Shown in pieces: positions 9,052 to 16,852 of a stretch of 64,000 bases of DNA. This stretch comes from Dyella_B humi (lineage in GTDB: Bacteria; Pseudomonadota; Gammaproteobacteria; Xanthomonadales; Rhodanobacteraceae), in NCBI RefSeq assembly GCF_044904605.1, contig NZ_JADIKI010000022.1, positions 868,001 to 932,000 of the forward strand, in the 5' to 3' direction. The notes beneath the pieces were generated by a model. The model saw only the letters and a list, made by a program, of their open reading frames with translations. It made no database searches and was not told the origin of the DNA. The position numbers and the translations under genes are program-made. Position 1 is the first letter of the stretch. Every line of letters begins with the position of its first letter.

Positions 9052-10086
9052 TTATTTCTTGTACTCGGTGGCCCAGTAGGTTTCGATCTGCTGCACCAGC
9101 GAGGCGGGCAGGGGCACGTAGTCCAGCGCGCGTGCCGCGTCCTGGCCCTGCTCATAGGCGTACTTGAAGAAGTCGAAGGACACCTTGGTGTTGGCGAGGT
9201 TCTTCGGCGTCTTGTACATGATCACCCATGATGTGGCGGTGATCGGCCATGCATCGTTGCCCGGAGCGTTGGTCATCAGCAGGTTGAAATCCTTCGCGCT
9301 CTTCCAGTCAGCCGTGTTGGCGGCGGCCTGGAAGCTGGCGATGGTGGGGTCAACCACGTTGCCGGCGGCGTTCTTCATCTTCGCGGAGTTGAGGCCGTTC
9401 TGCTTGGCGTAGGCGTATTCGACGTAGCCGATGGAGTTGGGGATCTGCTTGATATAAGCGGACACACCTTCGTTGCCCTTGCCGCCGATGCCGGTCGGCC
9501 ACTGCACGGCCGTACCTTCACCCACTTTGGCCTTCCAATCCGCGCTCACCTTCGAGAGATAGTTGGTGAAGTTGAAGCTGGTGCCCGAACCGTCCGAGCG
9601 ATGCACCACGTAGATCTTGGAGCTGGGCAGGTGCGCGCCGGGGTTGAGCTTGGCGATGGCCGGGTCGTTCCAGGTGGTGATCTTGCCGAGGTAGATGTCA
9701 GCCAGGGTCGGACCATCCAGCACCAGCGTGCCGGCTGCGATGCCAGCCACGTTGAACGCCGGCACGATGCCGCCGATCACGTCAGGGAACTGTCCCAGGC
9801 CGAACTTGGCGAGGTCTTCTGCCTTCAGCGGCATGTCCGAAGCGCCGAAATCCACCGTGCCGGCCTTGATCTGGGCGATGCCGCCGCCGGAACCGATCGA
9901 CTGATAGTTGATGTGATTGCCGGTCTTCTCCGCATAGGCGGCCGACCATTTGGAAATGACCGGATAGACGAAGCTGGAGCCTGCACCGGTGATGTCGGTG
10001 GCCTGAGCCGTCGTGCCGATCAGGGAGGCGGCGATCACGAGGGCGAGCGCGCCGAGGCGAGACGGAAGTTTGAAAGAGGTCAACAC
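9052..10086 (-). CDS. pstS: Phosphate-binding periplasmic protein PstS
   Basis: Periplasmic phosphate receptor feeding PstCAB. 344 residues with a signal peptide cleaved near TAQA-TDITG. Phosphate-contact motifs are clear: GAGSSFVYPVISKW, SIGSGGGIAQI, DFGASDMPL and HRSDGSGTSFNFTNYL. It is the first gene of the pst operon, about 105 bases upstream of pstC, and has a Pho-box array about 75 bases before its start. Confidence 0.97.
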   Translation of the reverse strand: MLTSFKLPSRLGALALVIAASLIGTTAQATDITGAGSSFVYPVISKWSAAYAEKTGNHINYQSIGSGGGIAQIKAGTVDFGASDMPLKAEDLAKFGLGQFPDVIGGIVPAFNVAGIAAGTLVLDGPTLADIYLGKITTWNDPAIAKLNPGAHLPSSKIYVVHRSDGSGTSFNFTNYLSKVSADWKAKVGEGTAVQWPTGIGGKGNEGVSAYIKQIPNSIGYVEYAYAKQNGLNSAKMKNAAGNVVDPTIASFQAAANTADWKSAKDFNLLMTNAPGNDAWPITATSWVIMYKTPKNLANTKVSFDFFKYAYEQGQDAARALDYVPLPASLVQQIETYWATEYKK

Positions 10087-10160
10087 AGTGGCTCCTTTGG
10101 AGGGAAGTGGCGAGTAATGCCTACGACCCGTCTATTGCAGAGGCTAGGTGTTGCAATGAG

Positions 10161-10189
10161 ATGAGACAAATATGTCATCTTGATGACAA
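10161..10189 (-). promoter_or_regulatory. Triple Pho-box-like array before pstS
   Basis: On the minus strand three 7-base half-sites occur at 11-base spacing: TTGTCAT, ATGACAT and GTCTCAT, separated by CAAG and ATTT. The PhoB consensus is CTGTCAT-n4-CTGTCAY; the matches are 6/7, 5/7 and 5/7. Position and periodicity fit PhoB activation of the pst operon. A convincing -10 box could not be fixed. The remaining bases 10190-10482, up to rnt, hold only a degenerate family D repeat near 10263 and no gene I can support. Confidence 0.8.
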
Positions 10190-10482
10190 TCGTAAAATCT
10201 TGAGGGGAAAAGCTACAAAAAACAGACACCCCAGTGCCACGCGAAGCGCGAGTATCTTCATCGCCGTCATGCTCGCGAAAGCGGAAATTCAGCTTGTTTT
10301 TGGGCAAATGCGAAAATGGATTGACCAGCTTCGCTGTTGAAAAGCGTCTCCGCTTTCAGGACGTAGGCACCGCTAAACGCAGCGTGCAAATAATGTGGGA
10401 TTGCCCCACTTATATATATGCAGCTCGTGGGGGTGTTTCCCTACACAAGTCGTCTTGTCCTGAGCGCGCTTATAGCGCTTAT

Positions 10483-11142
10483 CTAGGGCAACACCGTGCC
10501 CACTCGCTCCAGCTCCAACAATTCCAACGTGCGCAGCCGATTTACGATGCGGCAGAACAGCAGTGCCGTGCGCTCGGCGTCATAGACCGCCGAATGCGCC
10601 TCGCGCGAATCGAAGATGTAGCCGGCGGCTTGCACGGCCTTGCTCAGCACAGTTTGCCCGTAGATCAGGCCGCTGAGGCTGGCCGTGTCGAAGCAGCTGA
10701 AAGGATGGAACGGGTTGCGCTTGTGGCCGACGCGACGCACGGCTCCATTGATAAAGCCAAGATCGAACGCGGCGTTATGACCTACCAGGATCGCGCGCTG
10801 GCATTCGTTGCCGCGCACCGCCGCGCGCACGGCTTGAAAGATGTGATCCAGCGCTGCGCGCTCGTGCAGGGCGCCGCGCAAGGGGTTGTCCGGGTCGATG
10901 CCGGTGATTTCCAGCGCGCGTGGGTCGATGTTGGCGCCGGGGAAAGGCTCCACGTGTGTGGATACCACCGGATGCGGGTAAAGCATGCCCTCTTGGTCCA
11001 TGCCGATCGTGACAGCGGCTATTTCAAGCAGGGCATCGCGGTCGGCGTCGAAGCCACCGGTCTCCACGTCCACGATCACCGGCAGGAAGCCGCGGAAACG
11101 GTCGGCCATGCGGGCCGCCAGGCTGTTATTGAGCTGCTCCAT
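10483..11142 (-). CDS. rnt: Ribonuclease T
   Basis: DEDD-family 3' exonuclease that trims tRNA and other stable RNA 3' ends. 219 residues, normal length. Exo I motif VDVETGGFD (Asp25, Glu27), Exo II GHNAAFDLGFI, Exo III H-S-A-V-Y-D near residues 183-188 (DEDDh type), plus the family-typical FHPFSCFDTASL. It stands alone between the divergently controlled pst operon and the porin. Confidence 0.95.
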   Translation of the reverse strand: MEQLNNSLAARMADRFRGFLPVIVDVETGGFDADRDALLEIAAVTIGMDQEGMLYPHPVVSTHVEPFPGANIDPRALEITGIDPDNPLRGALHERAALDHIFQAVRAAVRGNECQRAILVGHNAAFDLGFINGAVRRVGHKRNPFHPFSCFDTASLSGLIYGQTVLSKAVQAAGYIFDSREAHSAVYDAERTALLFCRIVNRLRTLELLELERVGTVLP

Positions 11143-11204
11143 CCAGCAAGCATATCAGTGGAGCATGACCTTCGCTGTGGCTGCTGGATGACGGACCGTA
11201 CGGT

Positions 11205-11222
11205 TTGTCTTCGTTTTGTCAC
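11205..11222 (+). promoter_or_regulatory. Pho box before the porin gene
   Basis: TTGTCTT-CGTT-TTGTCAC: two half-sites matching CTGTCAT-n4-CTGTCAY at 5/7 and 6/7, on the strand of the porin gene and about 115 bases before its ATG. This predicts phosphate-starvation control of the porin by PhoB. Confidence 0.7.
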
Positions 11223-11337
11223 ATAACATCCATCTAACGGTAAAGCTCCCGCTCGATCATTTGCCTAGCCCGCAGGCCGCTCCAGGGGAAGGACTGTGAT
11301 GCCGCGCGGTTTCATTTGATCTAGCGGAGATAACAAC

Positions 11338-13023
11338 ATGCGTTCCAAGATGCTCACGGTGGCGATCGCTGCCGGTTTGGGCCTGACCAGCGTTACGGCG
11401 ACTGTGTCAGCTCAGACGTCGAACAAGAAGGTGTCCATCAGTGCGTCCGACCTGGCGCAGATGAAGGCAGAAATCGCGGCACTGGAGCAGAAGGTTCAAG
11501 ACCTGGAGACGCAGCAGCAGGCATCGCAGCAGGCGCAGGTTGAAACCGCGCAATCTGTGCAGGCAACGCAGGCTCAGGTGCAGGCCACGCAGAAGCAAGT
11601 GGCTGCTGTGCAAACCGCGCCTAAGGGTGACATTCTCGGTGGCTCCGGTGGTGTGAAGTGGACCTTCGGCGGCTTCCTGGCGGCTGAAACGGCGTACCGT
11701 TCGCGCGACACCGCCGATGACGTGGCCACCAAGTTCACGGCCATTCCTTTCATGGGTGGTACGAGCACCGCGCCGATCAATACGGGCAGCGGCGCTACTA
11801 CCACCTATCCAGTCACCAACGCCAAGAACGACCAGTTCTTGTACAGCGCGCGCCAGAGCCGCCTGTCGATCAAGGCGGAAGGCGACATCAATGACTCCAC
11901 TCACGTGACGGGCTACTACGAGACGGACTTCCTCGGTGGCGCCCAGACGGCGAACATGAACGAGAGCAACTCGTTCAACATGCGTATTCGCCAGTTGTGG
12001 ACCAGCATCGACTGGAACGACTACGGTCTGCACTTGTTGGGTGGTCAGGCTTGGTCGTTGCTGACCCTCGATAGCGTGGGTATCACTCCGTCCAAGGAAG
12101 TGCTGCCGCCCACCATCGACGCGCAATATAACGTGGGCTTTACCTGGGCTCGCCAGACTCAGCTGCGCATCGTGAAGGATTGGGACAAGAAGTGGTGGTT
12201 GGGTATCTCGGTGGAAAATCCGGCGACGGCGGGCATCGGCTCTACGGCAGGTACGGGCACCAAGGGCTATGCGACGACGACCGCCACGGTCCAGGCCGGC
12301 TCGCTCTATGACACCCTCAACACGGTGTCGATCAACCAGATTCCGGACATCATCGTGAAGTTCGCGGCTGATCCGGGTTGGGGTCACTACGAGCTGTTCG
12401 GCATTTCGCGCCAATTCACCACCCGCGTCACGCCGACTGCCGCCAACGGTGGTCCTGGCGCCACCACCAATCAGACCGCGCACGGTAGCGGTTTCGGTAT
12501 CGGCATGCTGCTGCCGCTGGTTCCGAAGGTCCTGGACTTCCAGCTTTCGGGTATGACCGGCAAGGGCATTGGTCGTTATGGCACGGCGGGTCTCAACGAC
12601 ATCACTTACACGACGAGTGGCGCTCCGCGTCCGCTGAAGGAAAGCATGGCGCTCGGCACGCTGACCTGGCATGCCTCGGATGCCCTCGATGTGTACGCCA
12701 CCGGTGGCCGCGAGCAGGAGGACAGCTACCTGACCTCCGGCGTGAACGGTCTGCCGCTCGGTTATGGTGCTGCTGCCCTCGGCTACAACAACGCCAACTG
12801 CTTGGTGTACGGTTCGGCCACCAATTGCACGGGCCAGACCCGCAGCGTCAAGGAACAGACGATCGGCTTGTGGTGGAAGTTCTACCAGGGCAAGTTTGGC
12901 CGCGTGCAGTTCGGTACGCAGTTCTCGCATGCTTCGCGTCAGCTGTTCACCGATGCCAAGGGCAATGCGCCGACGGCTGCGGACAACATGTTCTTCACCA
13001 GCTTGCGCTACTACCCGTTCTAA
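11338..13023 (+). CDS. Outer-membrane porin with N-terminal coiled coil
   Basis: A 561-residue outer-membrane protein. The signal peptide ends near TVSAQ-TSNKK. Residues ~35-95 are a Gln-rich coiled coil with heptad-like repeats (VQATQAQVQATQKQVAAVQ), as in trimeric porins that carry a periplasmic stalk. The rest shows alternating beta-strand pattern and ends in LRYYPF, the C-terminal aromatic signal used by the BAM complex. A Pho box upstream and the neighbouring pst operon suggest it admits phosphate or other anions, as OprP/OprO do; substrate is inference. A strong terminator follows. Confidence 0.82.
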   Translation: MRSKMLTVAIAAGLGLTSVTATVSAQTSNKKVSISASDLAQMKAEIAALEQKVQDLETQQQASQQAQVETAQSVQATQAQVQATQKQVAAVQTAPKGDILGGSGGVKWTFGGFLAAETAYRSRDTADDVATKFTAIPFMGGTSTAPINTGSGATTTYPVTNAKNDQFLYSARQSRLSIKAEGDINDSTHVTGYYETDFLGGAQTANMNESNSFNMRIRQLWTSIDWNDYGLHLLGGQAWSLLTLDSVGITPSKEVLPPTIDAQYNVGFTWARQTQLRIVKDWDKKWWLGISVENPATAGIGSTAGTGTKGYATTTATVQAGSLYDTLNTVSINQIPDIIVKFAADPGWGHYELFGISRQFTTRVTPTAANGGPGATTNQTAHGSGFGIGMLLPLVPKVLDFQLSGMTGKGIGRYGTAGLNDITYTTSGAPRPLKESMALGTLTWHASDALDVYATGGREQEDSYLTSGVNGLPLGYGAAALGYNNANCLVYGSATNCTGQTRSVKEQTIGLWWKFYQGKFGRVQFGTQFSHASRQLFTDAKGNAPTAADNMFFTSLRYYPF

Positions 13024-13057
13024 TCAGTTATCAGAAGGGAGTTCGACCCAAGGATGG

Positions 13058-13092
13058 AAAAACGGCGGGCATGGCCCGCCGTTTTGCTTTTT
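13058..13092 (+). terminator. Rho-independent terminator of the porin gene
   Basis: AAAACGGCGGGC-ATG-GCCCGCCGTTTT followed by GCTTTTT, starting 35 bases after the porin stop. A perfect 12-base stem with a 3-base loop and T tract. Confidence 0.93.
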
Positions 13093-13200
13093 GTCGCTGG
13101 TGTTTTTCGTGCATGAAGCACGGCTGTCTCGGAACGCTTCGCTCCTTCCCGTGCTTGCGGGCGGGAGCGAAACGACTTTGCAGCGACGTAGGCTGGGCGC

Positions 13201-13234
13201 GTAGGTTGGCGGTGAGCGAATGCGAACCCCAACG
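13201..13234. repeat. Family C palindromic repeat
   Basis: GTAGGTTGGCGGTGAGCGAA then TGCGAACCCCAACG; near copy of the unit at 3171-3203. It lies between the converging porin and nth genes. Confidence 0.65.
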
Positions 13235-13247
13235 TCGCCATGTCGCG

Positions 13248-13886
13248 TTACGCTGCCGGTGTCTTGTCCTTGTACCGGCACAAATCGCGAATCACGCACT
13301 GCGGGCAATCCGGTTTGCGTGCCTTGCAGACGTAGCGCCCGTGCAGGATCAGCCAGTGATGCGCGTCCTGCTTGAATTCCTTCGGCACCACTTTTTCCAG
13401 CTTGTCCTCGACCGCACGCACGTCCTTGCCCGGTGCCAGCCCGGTGCGGTTGGCGACGCGGAAAATATGCGTATCCACGGCGATGGTGGCATGGCCGAAC
13501 GCGGTATTGAGCACCACATTGGCCGTCTTGCGCCCGACGCCCGGCAGCGCTTCGAGCGCCTCGCGATGATCCGGCACTTCGCTTTGGTATTGATCGACCA
13601 GGATGCGGCAGAGCGCCATCACGTTTTTCGCCTTCGCGTTGTACAAGCCGATGGTGTTGATGTAGCGCTTGAGCTTTTCCTCGCCGAGATCGAGGATCGC
13701 CTGCGGCGTATTGGCCACAGGGTAGAGCTTGCGTGTGGCCTTGTTGACGCCCACGTCAGTGGCTTGTGCGGAGAGCACCACCGCCACTAGCAGTTCGAAC
13801 GGCGTGGTGTAGGCCAGCTCCGTGGTGGGATGCGGATTGAGTTCGCGCAGGCGAGTGAACAGTTCAACCACATCCGTTTTCTTCAC
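13248..13886 (-). CDS. nth: Endonuclease III
   Basis: Base-excision repair DNA glycosylase/AP lyase for oxidised pyrimidines. 212 residues. The helix-hairpin-helix LPGVGRKTANVVLN contains Lys120 and VDTHIFRVANR contains Asp138, the same numbering as in the E. coli enzyme. The C-terminal 4Fe-4S cluster cysteines are in the C-x6-C-x2-C-x5-C pattern (CKARKPDCPQCVIRDLC). Its start overlaps the rnfB stop (ATGA), a neighbour pair common in proteobacteria. Confidence 0.97.
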   Translation of the reverse strand: MKKTDVVELFTRLRELNPHPTTELAYTTPFELLVAVVLSAQATDVGVNKATRKLYPVANTPQAILDLGEEKLKRYINTIGLYNAKAKNVMALCRILVDQYQSEVPDHREALEALPGVGRKTANVVLNTAFGHATIAVDTHIFRVANRTGLAPGKDVRAVEDKLEKVVPKEFKQDAHHWLILHGRYVCKARKPDCPQCVIRDLCRYKDKTPAA

Positions 13887-14485
13887 TGCTTAGGCTCCTG
13901 TTTCTTGGCTTTGGCACGCGCGATGGCATCGAGCACACTTTCGCTGGCGTTGTGCACGTGCGCCTTGCGTGCGGCCAATTCCGCCTCGCGTTGCAAGAGC
14001 TGTGCGGCAAGACGTGCTTCGCGGCGTTGGAAATGCATGCGTGCGGCATCGGCATGCGCAGGGTCATTCGCCTGCGCAAGCGGCATCGGCTCCAGCAGGA
14101 TGCAGTCGACCGGACAGGCCGGTACGCAGCGTTCGCAGCCGGTACAGTCATCAGCAATCACCGTGTGCATCAGCTTGTTGGCACCGATGATGGCGTCGAC
14201 CGGGCACACCTGGATGCACTTGGTGCAACCAATGCAATCGGCTTCGACGATGCGCGCCAGCGTGCGTGGTTTTTCGATACCGTTTTCGGGATTCAACGGC
14301 AATGGCGCGCGGCCGAGCAGGGTGGCGAGCTTGGCGATGCCCTCGCTGCCGCCGGGCGGACATTGGTTGATTTCCGCTTCGCCGTTGGCGATCGCTTCCG
14401 CATAGGGGCGACAGCCGTGGTAGCCGCATTGTTCGCATTGCGTTTGCGGTAGCAGGGCGTCGATGCGGTCGGCGAGGGTGGTCAT
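13883..14485 (-). CDS. rnfB: RnfB/RsxB-like ferredoxin protein, no membrane anchor
   Basis: An iron-sulfur electron carrier of 200 residues. An N-terminal Fe-S domain (QTQCEQCGYHGCRPYAEA, ending NQCPPGG) is followed by two 4Fe-4S ferredoxin motifs, CIGCTKCIQVCPVDAI and CTGCERCVPACPVDCI. The hydrophobic N-terminal helix that anchors RnfB in the Rnf complex is absent, and no other rnf genes are next to it. The last ~60 residues are an Ala/Arg-rich helix. It may therefore donate electrons elsewhere, perhaps to the Fe-S enzyme Nth encoded after it; that is speculation. Confidence 0.88.
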   Translation of the reverse strand: MTTLADRIDALLPQTQCEQCGYHGCRPYAEAIANGEAEINQCPPGGSEGIAKLATLLGRAPLPLNPENGIEKPRTLARIVEADCIGCTKCIQVCPVDAIIGANKLMHTVIADDCTGCERCVPACPVDCILLEPMPLAQANDPAHADAARMHFQRREARLAAQLLQREAELAARKAHVHNASESVLDAIARAKAKKQEPKQ

Positions 14486-14514
14486 GGTCGTGGTAATGCT
14501 TGGCTTTGCCTCAC

Positions 14515-14542
14515 CGTCATTCCGGCCTTCGCCGGAATGACG
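14515..14542. repeat. Single family D palindrome
   Basis: Perfect palindrome: CGTCATTCCGG, loop CCTTCG, CCGGAATGACG. It sits between metG and rnfB and could attenuate transcription between them. It lacks a T tract. Confidence 0.75.
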
Positions 14543-14559
14543 AGCGCAAGTGAAGTGAA

Positions 14560-16650
14560 TCAGCGCACCGTGGAGCCGGGCTTCGCCCCCTGATCCGCAT
14601 CCAACAGAAACAGATCGCTACCGCCATCGCCAGCGGAAAGAATCATCCCTTCCGACACACCAAAACGCATCTTGCGCGGCGCAAGGTTTGCAATGAATAC
14701 CACGTTGCGTCCCACCAGTTTCTCCGGCTCGCCATAGGCGGCGCGAATGCCGGAGAAAATCTGCCGTTTGCCGAGCGGGCCGGCATCCAGTTCGAAACGC
14801 AGCAGCTTGTCCGAGCCGTCGACGAACTCGCACGCCAGCACCTTGCCGACGCGTAGGTCGAGCTTGGCGAAATCGTCGATGTTGATGATGGCGGCTTCTT
14901 GCGTGGCGGGGGCTGCAGTCTCGGTCATGGGCTTGCTGTCTTTTTTTACGGGTTTCTTGGCTTCCGGTTCCGGTGCGGAACCGAGTGATTCCTTCGAGGC
15001 TTCGATCATCGCTTCGATACGCTTGGGATCGATACGCGAAAGCAATGGCTCGAAGTCGCGGATAGTGTGGTTGTGCAGCGTGGCGCAGGCCGAATCGAAA
15101 TCGGCGATGGGCGCGGCGAGGAATTCTTCCGCCGCTGCCACCGTGGCGGGCAGCACCGGCTTGAGCAGACCGCCGAGCAGGCGGAATGCGGCGAGCGCGA
15201 ACGAGCACACCTGATGCAGTTCGTCGCGCTGCGCTTCGTCCTTGGCCATGACCCACGGCGCCTTGGCGGCGATGTGGCCGTTGACCAAGTCGGCGATCAG
15301 CACGAAGCGGCGCATGGCTTCGGCGAATTCGCCGCTTTCGTACAGCTTGGGCACGTCGTCGTAATGCGACAGAAGGATCTGCCACAGCTCGTTCTGTTCT
15401 TCCGAGAAGCCAATGGCCAGGCGTCCATCGAAGAATTTCTGCACAAAGCCTGCGGTGCGGCTGGCGATGTTCACCCACTTGCCGATCAGGTGCGAGTTGA
15501 CGCGGTCTTCGAAGGCCTTGAGGTCGAGATCGACGTCCACCGGCGCGTCGTTGAGCATCGTAGCGAAGTAGTAGCGCAGGAATTCCGGATTGAGTCCGAC
15601 ATCCAGATACGTGCGCGCCTGGATGAAAGTGCCGCGCGACTTAGACATCTTCGCACCGTTCACTGTGAGGTAGCCGTTGACGTGCAGCGCGGTGGGCGTG
15701 CGCAACTGCGCGCCATGCAGCATCGCCGGCCAGAACAGGCCGTGGAAATTGATGATGTCCTTGCCGATGAAGTGGTGCATTTCCGTGTTGCTGTCCGGCG
15801 CGAGGAAATCCTCGAACTTCATGCCATTGCGGTTGCACAGGTTTTTGAAGCTGGCCAGGTAACCGACCGGCGCATCCAGCCACACGTAGAAGAACTTGCC
15901 CGGCGCATCGGGAATCGGAAAGCCGAAGTAGGGTGCATCGCGCGAGATGTCCCAATCCTTCAGACCGCCGTCCAGCCATTCCTTGAGCTTGGCCACTACG
16001 CCGGGATTGGCCACCGGTTTGCCGCCGGTAAGCTTGCCGGCGAACCAGTCGCGCAGCAGCGACTCGAACTTGCCCAGTTCGAAGAAGTAATGCTCCGAAT
16101 CGCGCAGCACCGGCGTGGCGCCGGAAACCACCGAGTACGGGTTGATCAAATCGGTGGGCGCGTAGGTGGCGCCGCAGTTTTCGCAGTTGTCGCCGTACTG
16201 GTCCGGCGTGCCGCACTTGGGGCAGGTGCCCTTGATGTAGCGGTCCGGCAGGAACATCTGCTTATCGGGGTCGAACAACTGCTGGATGCTGCGCTTGGCG
16301 ATGTAGCCGCCATCGCGCAGGCGCGTGTAGATCTGCGAAGCCAGCTCGCGGTTCTCTTCCGAATGCGTGGTGTAGTAGTTGTCGTAACTGAAGTGGAAGC
16401 CGGCGAAGTCGGCTTCATGACTGGCACGGATGCCGTCGATGAATGCCTCCGGCGACACGCCAGCCTTTTCGGCGGCCAGCATGATCGGCGTGCCATGGGC
16501 ATCGTCCGCCGCCACGAAATACACCTCGCTGCCCATCATCCGCTGCGCACGAACCCAGATGTCGGTCTGGATGTAGCCCAGCATATGGCCCAGGTGCAGC
16601 GGGCCGTTGGCGTAGGGCAGGGCGTGGGTGACAAGTAGGCGTCGGGGCAT
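14560..16650 (-). CDS. metG: Methionyl-tRNA synthetase
   Basis: Charges tRNA-Met with methionine. Starting at the ATG 16650 (MPRRLLVTHALPYANG) gives 696 residues; an in-frame ATG 30 bases upstream is less likely because family members begin close to the Rossmann fold. Class I signatures are HLGHM (HIGH) and KMSKSRGTF. A zinc knuckle reads CPKCGTPDQYGDNCENCG. A Lys/Pro linker leads to the C-terminal EMAPII-like tRNA-binding and dimerisation domain (KLDLRVGKVLACEFV). Confidence 0.97.
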   Translation of the reverse strand: MPRRLLVTHALPYANGPLHLGHMLGYIQTDIWVRAQRMMGSEVYFVAADDAHGTPIMLAAEKAGVSPEAFIDGIRASHEADFAGFHFSYDNYYTTHSEENRELASQIYTRLRDGGYIAKRSIQQLFDPDKQMFLPDRYIKGTCPKCGTPDQYGDNCENCGATYAPTDLINPYSVVSGATPVLRDSEHYFFELGKFESLLRDWFAGKLTGGKPVANPGVVAKLKEWLDGGLKDWDISRDAPYFGFPIPDAPGKFFYVWLDAPVGYLASFKNLCNRNGMKFEDFLAPDSNTEMHHFIGKDIINFHGLFWPAMLHGAQLRTPTALHVNGYLTVNGAKMSKSRGTFIQARTYLDVGLNPEFLRYYFATMLNDAPVDVDLDLKAFEDRVNSHLIGKWVNIASRTAGFVQKFFDGRLAIGFSEEQNELWQILLSHYDDVPKLYESGEFAEAMRRFVLIADLVNGHIAAKAPWVMAKDEAQRDELHQVCSFALAAFRLLGGLLKPVLPATVAAAEEFLAAPIADFDSACATLHNHTIRDFEPLLSRIDPKRIEAMIEASKESLGSAPEPEAKKPVKKDSKPMTETAAPATQEAAIINIDDFAKLDLRVGKVLACEFVDGSDKLLRFELDAGPLGKRQIFSGIRAAYGEPEKLVGRNVVFIANLAPRKMRFGVSEGMILSAGDGGSDLFLLDADQGAKPGSTVR

Positions 16651-16811
16651 GGGCGTAATGCTGGCTGGAAATCCACGCATTATGGCATGGCTGCTGCGCG
16701 GCTCCCGTCATTGTGCCGACGGGCCAAAAATACCCGCAGTCATGTAGTTGTGTACGGCGTGACCATGAGGTTGATCAGGCTATGTTTGGCTGTGCCTCAC
16801 CCCACTCTTCG

Positions 16812-16833
16812 CCTCCCCTGATTGCAGGGGAGG
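16812..16833. repeat. Family A single hairpin after the phosphoesterase
   Basis: CCTCCCCTG-ATTG-CAGGGGAGG, 19 bases past the stop of the phosphoesterase on the minus strand. Likely a stability or termination hairpin; the same stem forms the ends of the units at 5231 and 62635. Confidence 0.65.
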
Positions 16834-16852
16834 CGAGGAAAGACGCTACGGA

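Noticed and set aside
11407..12930. Minus-strand open frame of 507 codons opposite the porin
   Set aside because: Shadow of a gene with signal peptide, barrel pattern, Pho box and terminator; the reverse product is Arg/Gly-rich without domains.
15067..16638. Plus-strand open frame of 523 codons opposite metG
   Set aside because: metG has all catalytic motifs; the antisense product shows no family pattern.
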